A DNA stretch of 64,000 bases from Clostridium sp. CAG:628 (lineage in GTDB: Bacteria > Bacillota_I > Bacilli_A > RF39 > UBA660): NCBI GenBank assembly GCA_000438415.1, contig FR902240.1:62001-126000 (forward strand), given 5' to 3'. Positions 25,432-33,791 of this stretch are shown here, one piece after another (within the stretch, counting starts at the first letter, position 1; every line of letters begins with the position of its first letter). The notes beneath the pieces were generated by a model, which saw nothing but the letters and a program-made list of their open reading frames with translations, was not told the DNA's origin and ran no database searches. Both the position numbers and the translations under genes were made by a program.

Positions 25432-27555
25432 ATGAGTATATTTAGTAAATTATTTAAAAAGAAAACAAACACTAATTTTAACCTAATTAACTTAAATGAT
25501 ATAATTATCTTTCCTAAGAAAGAATTTTATAAAGAAAACAAAGAAAAATATAAAGAATATATGAATACTTATAACCTAATACTATCAAGTAAAAAATATA
25601 TAACAAGTTTAGATTTAGAAATAAATAATATTGATATAAATTTTTATACAAATATCATTACTAAAACAACTTTAGAATTAGATAACATGTTAGATTTAGT
25701 AAACAATAGCATTGAAAGAAGTGAAGAACTAGCAACAATATTAATATCAAAACTAAAATACTACCATAATGAATTAAATACATATAAAAATATATTATTT
25801 ATAGAACTAAAAGCATTAAAAGACATATTAAAATCAAAACCATTTCTATCAAAAAATAAAAAAGATACTATAAAAAATAGTATTAATTTAATAATGAATA
25901 AACTAATTATAATAGAAACAAATATAAATGCAATAAATTGTGAAGTCTCTTCATATTTGAGTCTTATTAGTATAAGTAATTTACCTAGTAAAAATGAAGT
26001 AATAATGACCAGATTTAATAAATACACAAAATACATGAGTGTATTTAATTTACCATATGAAGAACAAATATGCATTGATAACATTGTATATATGGAAGTA
26101 CTTTTAGAAAAACATATACATAATTTAGAAATAAATATAAGTAACATCAATAGTACTGATATAAATTTGTTAAATGAATTAATACTTAAACTAACATGTC
26201 TAATAAAATTTAAACACACTACTTTAGATAATGCCAAGTTAGAAAAAGTTGTTAATTTAAAATGGAATATAATTAAAGAAAATTATAAAAATAATATATA
26301 TAATTACACTTTTGCTACTGATAACAAATTAGAAAAAGATATACTTAAACATCTTCTAGAACAAGAAATCAATAATGCTTTTAATCCAAAAACATATTTA
26401 GTAGAGGATGAAAAATACAAAAAAACTTTTCTTACATTATTAAGTAAAGTATTAAAATATAATGGTTTTTATGACATAGATAAATTACTATATGATGAAT
26501 TAAAACTAACTATATTATTTAATAGAAATAATATTCACAAAATAGAAAGTACTCTAAAAAAATTTAAAGAAGACTTAAGAACTTTTAAATTATTTGATGG
26601 AAAAACATATCCAGTTCCCACTCCTTGGGATAGAGAACTAGAGTCCTTTGATATAAGTATATATAGTTTATTTACATTAATTAAATATTCTAAAATAGAT
26701 AAAACTAGTTACTATAACTTAAGAAATAGATTAGACTATTCTATTGTTAAAATCATTTTTTCTTCAAATAAAACACCTTCAAATTATGAAGAATATAAGT
26801 CAGTTTACAATAAATCTATAGAAGACTTTCCATATAAAGACTTATATAACTTATTCTTGTACATTGATGAAAAAAATAATAATCAAACATTTACACCAAT
26901 AAATGAAATAAAAATATTTGATACATCTTGGAAGTTAAAAACTCAGTTAGAATTAATAATTATAAATAATATATGTAAAGATTTAAGAAAGAAAAAGGCT
27001 TTTATAGCTAACAAAAGTCTTGAAAAAATAAATATAGAATATAATCTTTTCACAAATGAATTATCAAACGATACTGGTGAATTATCTTTTTATTTAAATA
27101 GTAGTGATAAACTTAAAACAGTATATATAGAGTTAGGTAATAGAATGTATAATAAAAAAATTGATCGCATTATAATTAGCCCAAATATACAAACCTTGAG
27201 TATTTTAAGCCCATGCTCTAGTATTGAATTTACTGATTACAGAAATAGTTACATTTTAAATGATGATAAGACCTTAGAAAATTTTATATCAACTTATCTA
27301 ATACAAAATTATTCTTTCTTAATCAAAAAAAACTTAGTAGAAACATACATAGTATTATCATCAAATGATAACAAACAATATAGTGTTCAAATTAATTTAA
27401 ATAAACTAATAAAAAAATATAAACGCATTTCTTCTGAAAAGTACACAAGCAAAATAACTTGTTCTAAATACATAACTTTAGAACTAAAAAAACTTATGAA
27501 GAAAAGTATGTATAAAGAAGGTCTAACTCTGTCTAAACCATCCCACCTTTCCTAG
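25432..27555 (+). CDS. Large orphan protein
   Basis: A 707-residue protein rich in Asn, Lys, Ile and Leu, with long predicted helical stretches in the first 300 residues and a more beta-prone end. There is no signal peptide, transmembrane helix or catalytic motif I can identify. The start follows AGGAGG. The gene overlaps the convergent membrane protein gene by 23 bases and has no clear terminator of its own. I do not recognise a family. Confidence 0.6.
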   Translation: MSIFSKLFKKKTNTNFNLINLNDIIIFPKKEFYKENKEKYKEYMNTYNLILSSKKYITSLDLEINNIDINFYTNIITKTTLELDNMLDLVNNSIERSEELATILISKLKYYHNELNTYKNILFIELKALKDILKSKPFLSKNKKDTIKNSINLIMNKLIIIETNINAINCEVSSYLSLISISNLPSKNEVIMTRFNKYTKYMSVFNLPYEEQICIDNIVYMEVLLEKHIHNLEINISNINSTDINLLNELILKLTCLIKFKHTTLDNAKLEKVVNLKWNIIKENYKNNIYNYTFATDNKLEKDILKHLLEQEINNAFNPKTYLVEDEKYKKTFLTLLSKVLKYNGFYDIDKLLYDELKLTILFNRNNIHKIESTLKKFKEDLRTFKLFDGKTYPVPTPWDRELESFDISIYSLFTLIKYSKIDKTSYYNLRNRLDYSIVKIIFSSNKTPSNYEEYKSVYNKSIEDFPYKDLYNLFLYIDEKNNNQTFTPINEIKIFDTSWKLKTQLELIIINNICKDLRKKKAFIANKSLEKINIEYNLFTNELSNDTGELSFYLNSSDKLKTVYIELGNRMYNKKIDRIIISPNIQTLSILSPCSSIEFTDYRNSYILNDDKTLENFISTYLIQNYSFLIKKNLVETYIVLSSNDNKQYSVQINLNKLIKKYKRISSEKYTSKITCSKYITLELKKLMKKSMYKEGLTLSKPSHLS

Positions 27556-27904
27556 TATTAATTCCAAACATTCCTCCAATCGTACTTGAAAGTATTAATA
27601 TACCATAATATAGAATTGATTTTAAACTAGGAACACTTCTTAATATAATACCCAAAAATAAAAGTACTAATATATTTATAACTCCAATAGTAATTCCACT
27701 CAAGTAACCTCTTTTACTACTATTTTTTCCAGCCCTAAGACCACTTATAAAAAATAATAAACAAATAACTATAAAACTAATAATAGATACTATTTTATAT
27801 GGTAGTACATTTAAACTAGCAAGAATAGAAACTAAAACTAAATAAACTAATAAACTAATCAAAAAATAACCAATATTTAAAAAATAATTATTATATTTTT
27901 TCAT
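27533..27904 (-). CDS. TIGR04086-like membrane protein
   Basis: A 123-residue protein with four hydrophobic helices. The polar turn GLRAGKNSSKRGYLSGI and the terminal GGMFGINTRKGG resemble the TIGR04086/YrzE-type family, often found near tgt/yajC in Firmicutes. Role unknown. The start follows AGGAGG. Confidence 0.65.
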   Translation of the reverse strand: MKKYNNYFLNIGYFLISLLVYLVLVSILASLNVLPYKIVSIISFIVICLLFFISGLRAGKNSSKRGYLSGITIGVINILVLLFLGIILRSVPSLKSILYYGILILSSTIGGMFGINTRKGGMV

Positions 27905-27976
27905 AAATCCTCCTATAAAAGTATATTAATTGATTAAAAAAATATTCTTTAGAACATAATAAATATAGGTGATATT

Positions 27977-28618
27977 ATGGACATACTAGTAGTTTTATTT
28001 AGAACACTATTTTTCTACGTGTTTATATTAATAATTTATAGACTAATGGGTAAAAGAGAAGTAGGACAACTTTCTATTCAAGACTTAGTAGTAAGTATTT
28101 TAATTGCAGAAATGGTAGCAATAAGTATTGAAAACAAACATGACTCCATGTGGCTTACAATACTTCCAATAATTGTACTTGTTATATTAGAAATAGTGGC
28201 TAACTTTATTAGTTTAAAATTTAACTTTATAAGAAACATAATTGAAGGTAAACCTGCTTTAATAATAAATAAAGGTATAATTAATTTTAAAGAAATGATT
28301 AAACAAAGATATACTTTAGATGACTTACTTATGGAACTAAGAAGTAAAGATATAAAAAATTTAGCTGATGTAGAATATGCTGTACTTGAAAATAATGGAA
28401 AATTAAGTGTATTTAAATATAACTTTTTAAAGATTAAAAGCGAGAATCCTTTTCCATTAATATTAGATGGTAAAATACAAACTAGTGCTTTAAAATATAT
28501 TAACAAAGATAAGACTTGGCTTTTAAATTTAATAGGTAATAAAGATGTAAGCGAAATATTTTATTGTTTCTATAAAAACAACAAGGCATATATAATAGAT
28601 AAAAAAGATGTTAAATAG
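27977..28618 (+). CDS. YetF-like DUF421 membrane protein
   Basis: A 213-residue protein with three N-terminal transmembrane helices and a cytoplasmic DUF421/YetF domain. The hallmark RLMGKREVGQLSIQDLVVSILIAE is present, as is GKPALIINKG. In Bacillus such proteins are linked to the spore or envelope, with no known enzymatic role. A GGTGAT site directly precedes the ATG. Confidence 0.88.
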   Translation: MDILVVLFRTLFFYVFILIIYRLMGKREVGQLSIQDLVVSILIAEMVAISIENKHDSMWLTILPIIVLVILEIVANFISLKFNFIRNIIEGKPALIINKGIINFKEMIKQRYTLDDLLMELRSKDIKNLADVEYAVLENNGKLSVFKYNFLKIKSENPFPLILDGKIQTSALKYINKDKTWLLNLIGNKDVSEIFYCFYKNNKAYIIDKKDVK

Positions 28619-28643
28619 TACTTGAAAAGAGTACTATTTTTTT
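28614..28643 (+). terminator. Terminator after the DUF421 gene
   Basis: AATAGTACT and AGTACTATT pair, followed by a T-run. The hairpin overlaps the next promoter. Confidence 0.75.
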
Positions 28644-28650
28644 GTATAAT
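28622..28650 (+). promoter_or_regulatory. Promoter of the first repeat copy
   Basis: TTGAAA at 28622-28627 and TATAAT at 28645-28650 with a 17-base spacer. The same arrangement precedes the second copy at 43912. Confidence 0.8.
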
Positions 28651-28778
28651 TAATTTAGTTAAGGTAGAAGGAGGATATGTTATATGACTAATAAAATTAA
28701 TAATATAATAAATTATATGTCTTTACCTTTAGTGCAAAGTAAAGTACTAAAGGGGGGGGTATTATCTTCTAACTAACT
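28645..28778 (+). repeat. Leader/small-ORF repeat, copy 1 (truncated)
   Basis: This stretch is closely similar to 43935-44067: it shares TTAAGGTAGAAGGAGGATAT, the start ATGACTAAT, and TATTATCTTCTAACTAACT at its end. It contains a run of eight G (28752-28759) that makes it one base longer than copy 2. Similarity stops where 23S rRNA sequence begins. Confidence 0.85.
28684..28776 (+). pseudogene. Truncated, frameshifted copy of the small leader ORF
   Basis: Starts MTNKINNIINYMSLPLVQSK in parallel with MTNNYVNKLSYISSLIVQNK of copy 2, then shifts frame at the eight-G run and stops at TAA 28774. Without the extra base the frame would read YYLLTN, as in copy 2, and run into rRNA sequence. The C-terminal half is missing. 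Confidence 0.6.
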
Positions 28779-29624
<846 letters not shown>

Positions 29625-29653
29625 ATTTTAATTTGATTTTTAATCACATTATC

Positions 29654-29682
29654 TTGTTTTGAGAGAACAATTATGGTATAAT
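29654..29682 (+). promoter_or_regulatory. Promoter in the 23S-5S spacer
   Basis: TTGTTT at 29654-29659, a 17-base spacer and TATAAT at 29677-29682. The expected transcription start, about 7 bases downstream, coincides with the 5S start. Confidence 0.65.
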
Positions 29683-29688
29683 TATTTT

Positions 29689-29792
29689 GTAGGTGACGAT
29701 AGCAAAGTGGACACACCTGTTCCCATCTCGAACACAGAAGTTAAGCACTTTAACGGCGAAGATAGTGTAAGCGAAAATAGCAAGTTGCCTAC
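29689..29792 (+). rRNA. 5S ribosomal RNA
   Basis: About 104 bases closed by GTAGG and CCTAC. The conserved internal blocks CACACCTGTTCCCAT, CGAACACAGAAGTTAAGC and GGCGAAGATAGT are present. It is shorter than the usual 115-120 bases, mainly in the loop D/E arm. A T-run follows. Confidence 0.93.
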
Positions 29793-29822
29793 TTTTTTTT
29801 GTACAAAAAATTCAATAAACTA

Positions 29823-29851
29823 TTGATTTTTATATAAAGATAATGTATAAT
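29823..29851 (+). promoter_or_regulatory. Promoter of tRNA-His
   Basis: TTGATT at 29823-29828 and TATAAT at 29846-29851 with a 17-base spacer. Confidence 0.8.
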
Positions 29852-29862
29852 ACATCTTACAT

Positions 29863-29939
29863 GGCGTTATTGGTGAAGTGGTTAACACGCCAGATTGTGG
29901 CTCTGGTATGCGTGGGTTCGATTCCCACATAGCGCCCCA
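29863..29939 (+). tRNA. tRNA-His (GTG anticodon)
   Basis: Complete cloverleaf with an encoded G at position -1 facing C73, the hallmark of bacterial tRNA-His. The anticodon stem CCAGA/TCTGG encloses TTGTGGC with GTG at the anticodon, and the T arm is GTGGG-TTCGATT-CCCAC. CCA is encoded at 29937-29939. Confidence 0.97.
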
Positions 29940-29951
29940 TGTTGAAATTAG

Positions 29952-29977
29952 AGTGCCTAATATAGGTGCTTTTTTTA
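29952..29977 (+). terminator. Terminator after tRNA-His
   Basis: AGTGCCT and AGGTGCT can pair with two G-U pairs, followed by seven T. Confidence 0.6.
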
Positions 29978-30021
29978 TTTATATTAATTAAAAAATATGC
30001 TATTATTTAATCGGTAATAAT

Positions 30022-30927
30022 ATGAAAAAGAAAATTATAATTTCTTTAATATCTTTGATTGGCATAATATGTATAATATTTATTGTAGATTTAGTAAATA
30101 TTAAATTAAATGATAAACCTATTATTATTTTAAAAACTAAAGAAGGTAGTGATCAAATATATTATGGGTTATTCTATGATACATATAATTGCTTACTAAA
30201 TAAAGGTGCAGTAATAAAATCAAAGAATTCTAAATATACTTGTCCAAAAGAAGAAATTAACGTATACACAATAGAAAATCAAACTAAATTAACAAATAAT
30301 TTTAGTTGTGATGAAGCATTAGAAGAAATATATAAAACAGAAGAATATTCTTATAATCTTACATGCATTAAAAGTAAATATATTAACGTAATATATACAG
30401 ATGGAAGTAAACAAAATATTAAAGAAGCATTAAAAAATAATAAAATATCTATTAATGATTTAAATAAATACAAAATTGAATACGTTAAAGTACCACTAAA
30501 AGAAGATATTGAACCAATTGATCCAACAGAAGTAAAAGAAACTCCAAATATAGATAATAAACCAAGTTATAATACTGGAAATACTACTACTTCATCAACA
30601 CAAAATACAAAAGATACAATAATAATAAGTCCAGAAATAAAAAAAGAATCAGTTAAAGAAAAACCATCACAAGATTATACAGTTTCAAACAAAACTATAG
30701 AAATAATAGACAAAACAAAAGGAAAGTATTGTGCAGAAGCAATAGATTATTTCTATAAAAATTATTATTTTAGTTGTAAAAAAAGTAACTATGTATATGT
30801 TAAAATAAATAATCAAGAATATTTACTAAAAGATGCATTAAGAGATAAAATTGTAACTATGGAAGAACTTGAAAGTGCTGGTTATAGATTTTTAAAAAAC
30901 AAAAAAATGGAATATGCAGATAGATAA
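30022..30927 (+). CDS. Membrane-anchored protein with a duplicated domain
   Basis: A 301-residue protein with an N-terminal helix (about 4-26) and an outer part containing two related segments of about 60 residues. The first runs from FSCDEALEEIY through NIKEALKNNKISINDLNKY, the second from KYCAEAIDYFY through LLKDALRDKIVTMEELESAGY. A Thr/Ser/Asn-rich linker (about 165-225) separates them. Each unit has two Cys that could pair. The family is unknown to me; a surface or wall-associated role is likely from the layout. Confidence 0.6.
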   Translation: MKKKIIISLISLIGIICIIFIVDLVNIKLNDKPIIILKTKEGSDQIYYGLFYDTYNCLLNKGAVIKSKNSKYTCPKEEINVYTIENQTKLTNNFSCDEALEEIYKTEEYSYNLTCIKSKYINVIYTDGSKQNIKEALKNNKISINDLNKYKIEYVKVPLKEDIEPIDPTEVKETPNIDNKPSYNTGNTTTSSTQNTKDTIIISPEIKKESVKEKPSQDYTVSNKTIEIIDKTKGKYCAEAIDYFYKNYYFSCKKSNYVYVKINNQEYLLKDALRDKIVTMEELESAGYRFLKNKKMEYADR

Positions 30928-30941
30928 TTAAAAATAAAATT

Positions 30942-30970
30942 GAAGAGAAAATTATAACTCTTCTTTTTTA
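30942..30970 (+). terminator. Terminator
   Basis: GAAGAG and CTCTTC pair, followed by six T. Confidence 0.8.
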
Positions 30971-31028
30971 GTGCATGAACCCCTTCAATAAAAAAAAACT
31001 AACATATAATATATTGGAGGTAATAAAA

Positions 31029-31349
31029 ATGATAGATTTAACATTACTAAAAAATATACTTATTGTTTCAGTAGCTTCTTCAATAATATCTACAGCATTA
31101 ACACAGCGATTAAAAGAAGGAACTAAATGTAAAAATCACATTTGCTTAAAATGCCTAATAATATCTATGGTTATAGGAGTATTATTTAGTTTAACGTTTA
31201 CTAACCTAAGTATAATTGAAACATTATGGGTAGGATTAATAAGTTTTATAGGTGCAGATGCAATATATAAAACTTTTGAAGACAAAATATTTGATTCATT
31301 AAGCAAAATAGATACCATAGAAGAAATAGAAAGGACTGATAAATCATGA
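31029..31349 (+). CDS. Holin-like small membrane protein
   Basis: A 106-residue protein with up to three hydrophobic helices and a charged C-terminus. The segment GADAIYKTFEDKIF resembles the end of phage holins, and the gene overlaps the next by ATGA, the usual holin-endolysin coupling. ATG 31029 follows GGAGGT. It could instead be an unrelated small membrane protein; the holin call leans on context. Confidence 0.5.
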   Translation: MIDLTLLKNILIVSVASSIISTALTQRLKEGTKCKNHICLKCLIISMVIGVLFSLTFTNLSIIETLWVGLISFIGADAIYKTFEDKIFDSLSKIDTIEEIERTDKS

Positions 31350-32020
31350 CACTGAAATATCCTACAAATTACGTTGCAATAACGCAATATTTTTCATCAA
31401 GTCACAAGGCATTAGATTTAGGTTGGAATTCCAATTATGGTGGTCCAAATATGCCAGTATATGCAAGTGAAGATGGAGTAGTTGTTAGTGTAGTAAAAAA
31501 CTATAACAAAACAGACACTGATACACCAAACTATGGAAACTACGTAAAAATAAAACATGATAATGATTATTATACACTTTACGCACATTTAGCATTTGGA
31601 AGTGTTACATTAAACGTAGGTGATAAGATCAAAAAAGGCGACCAACTAGGTCTTATGGGAAATACTGGATACTCTACCGGAAATCATTTGCATTACGAAG
31701 TTTATAAAAATGGCACAAGAATAAATCCTCTAGAATGTACTTATGTTTATAGTAATCAAACCGTATCAAAAAATGCATCCGCTACTAATGGATTATTATA
31801 TTTTAAAGAAGAATCAAAAATTGATGATACACTAGAAATATTACAAAAAGAAAACATAGAACTAACTACAGAAAATCAAAGATTAAAAACAGAAATTCAA
31901 ACATTAAACGAACAAATAAAAGATTTAAGTTCTTACACTTTTACATACAAAGTTCCAAAAACATCTTACTATAAAATAAAATTATATGAAAAAGAAACAC
32001 TAACAATAAAGGACAGCTAA
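31346..32020 (+). CDS. M23-family peptidoglycan endopeptidase (endolysin-like)
   Basis: A 224-residue protein with an LytM/M23 zinc peptidase domain in the first 130 residues: HKALDLG (His20 and Asp24), YYTLYAHL and NHLHYEVY. A coiled coil (about 160-195) and a short tail follow. There is no signal peptide, which fits release through the upstream holin-like protein. The pair stands alone without other phage genes. It ends at a bidirectional terminator. Confidence 0.8.
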   Translation: MTLKYPTNYVAITQYFSSSHKALDLGWNSNYGGPNMPVYASEDGVVVSVVKNYNKTDTDTPNYGNYVKIKHDNDYYTLYAHLAFGSVTLNVGDKIKKGDQLGLMGNTGYSTGNHLHYEVYKNGTRINPLECTYVYSNQTVSKNASATNGLLYFKEESKIDDTLEILQKENIELTTENQRLKTEIQTLNEQIKDLSSYTFTYKVPKTSYYKIKLYEKETLTIKDS

Positions 32021-32038
32021 TAAAAAGTTGTCCTATTT
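32010..32038. terminator. Bidirectional terminator
   Basis: AGGACA and TGTCCT pair, with T- and A-rich flanks, between convergent genes. Confidence 0.75.
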
Positions 32039-32902
32039 TTCTATGTATAAACTAATTTTTCCCTCTTCATTTAATTTCAAAAGTTGATTATTAATTTCAT
32101 TAATTACATTTCTCTTCTTTTTTGGATGTACTAAATATCTAATATTCATACTAACATATTTATCATTAATATTTGTATAAATTATAGGCTCTAACTTATT
32201 ATAATATATTCTATAACTACTATTATTATTTAATTCATTTACCATCTTACCAGGTATACTCTTAATAATATCATTATTATTAACAATGCTATATAAAATT
32301 CCCTTAACTTTTTTAATATCACTATCTATAGAAATCTTTACTTCTGTCTCATTCCATACATACTTAAACACTTTAACATAATTTATTAATGGCTCACTAA
32401 TTACTTTAGAATTTGGAATATGCACGATACTACCAGTACTTTGAAAAGTATCATTATTAACCTCTAACACTTCAAAACTTAAATTACTTATATTTACCAC
32501 ATCACCAATATGATTACAAATCATAATTCTATCTTCTACCTGAAAAGGCTTAGCAAGCCTAATATAAATGCCTGCAAAAAAATTAATAATAGTATCTCTT
32601 AAACTATAGGCTATCGCTGCAGTAACAAAACTAAAAAGTGTAATAAATTTTAATAAAAAATCTTCCCAAATAATAATTATAATAAAAACTAAAAATATAT
32701 TACAGACAAAACTAACTTTCTTCCTAAAATTAAACCTAGTTTTATTCTTTTTAAAAATTTTACTGAAAAAGAAGTTACTTACTTTTTGAACTATCTTAAC
32801 AAAGATAATAATAAGTAATGTATCAATAATTAAATTAGCATAAGGTCCTTCCATCCCAGTAACACTAGAAATTATTTTATTTATCTTATCAACATATTTC
32901 AT
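32033..32902 (-). CDS. MscS-family mechanosensitive channel
   Basis: A 289-residue membrane protein with N-terminal helices, the pore-lining TM3-like stretch followed by SLRDTIINFFAGIYIRLAKPFQVEDRI, and the beta domain with VVNISNLSFEVLEVNNDT and HIPNSKV. It releases solutes on osmotic downshock. ATG 32902 follows AAGGAGG; a longer in-frame start upstream lacks support. Confidence 0.9.
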   Translation of the reverse strand: MKYVDKINKIISSVTGMEGPYANLIIDTLLIIIFVKIVQKVSNFFFSKIFKKNKTRFNFRKKVSFVCNIFLVFIIIIIWEDFLLKFITLFSFVTAAIAYSLRDTIINFFAGIYIRLAKPFQVEDRIMICNHIGDVVNISNLSFEVLEVNNDTFQSTGSIVHIPNSKVISEPLINYVKVFKYVWNETEVKISIDSDIKKVKGILYSIVNNNDIIKSIPGKMVNELNNNSSYRIYYNKLEPIIYTNINDKYVSMNIRYLVHPKKKRNVINEINNQLLKLNEEGKISLYIEK

Positions 32903-33029
32903 ACTTAACCTCCTTTTTTTAAGCGCAAGAAACAAATTATACCACAATTAGTATATTAAAATCAAGTAAACTACTTTAAAAAAAAACTAACTTTTGATAT
33001 AATTAATATATGATAGAAAGAGGGAAAAA

Positions 33030-33791
33030 GTGAAAAGGATAATTATATATACAACACTAATAATACTATTTATATTTCTAGGAATAACAGGTTACAAAAA
33101 TCAACCAAAAGAACTACCAAGTAGCGAAATAATTAATAACACATATTATATGTTTAACAAAACAACTGGCTTATATGACTCATTAAACATATCTAGTAAT
33201 AAAGTCACATATAAAGGTTCAACATTGAAAATTAATGATTGTAGCACCTACTCATACACACCAACAAATAGCATTTTAAAATTGGATTGTGGAAGTGCTT
33301 TTACCATAACAGCAAGTTCAAAAGAATTACTAGGAATTAAAATGAGCGAAAACAATTATTACTTCTTTAAAGATAAAGATTCTTCTTTAAATAAAGAATT
33401 TATTAAAACATATGGAAGTAACATAAACGATTTTGCAAATACTGCTTTTACAAAAATTCAAAATAAACACATAACATTAGAAGAACTAAATAGACTAGTA
33501 ACTGGAACAACTACAAGTTACATCTATATAAAACAAGAAAATTGTTCATACAAATGTAGTATAGTAGAAAATAGTATTATAGATTTATCAAATTCATACT
33601 ATATAAACTATAACGAATTAAATACTTTCAATTACTATAACATAAACGATTTAAAAAGCGATAACCCAATAATACTAGTAATAAAAAATAACGGACAGAC
33701 TAACAATATTTATAAAAAACAAATATTATTTGATGGATTTAACATGAACAATATAAATACATATTTAGAAGGAGAAAATAATGAAAACTAA
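33030..33791 (+). CDS. Membrane-anchored protein, possibly thioredoxin-fold
   Basis: A 253-residue protein with an N-terminal helix and an extracytoplasmic domain. The part after residue 160 (TSYIYIKQENCSYKCSIV) has a strand followed by a CxxxC pair, somewhat like a degenerate thioredoxin fold. The start is a GTG behind GAGGG. It overlaps the phosphoketolase gene by 11 bases, so the two are cotranscribed. Function unknown. Confidence 0.5.
   Translation: MKRIIIYTTLIILFIFLGITGYKNQPKELPSSEIINNTYYMFNKTTGLYDSLNISSNKVTYKGSTLKINDCSTYSYTPTNSILKLDCGSAFTITASSKELLGIKMSENNYYFFKDKDSSLNKEFIKTYGSNINDFANTAFTKIQNKHITLEELNRLVTGTTTSYIYIKQENCSYKCSIVENSIIDLSNSYYINYNELNTFNYYNINDLKSDNPIILVIKNNGQTNNIYKKQILFDGFNMNNINTYLEGENNEN

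Noticed and set aside
30022..32020. Prophage
   Set aside because: Only a holin-like and an endolysin-like gene are present; no integrase, capsid, terminase or replication genes are seen.
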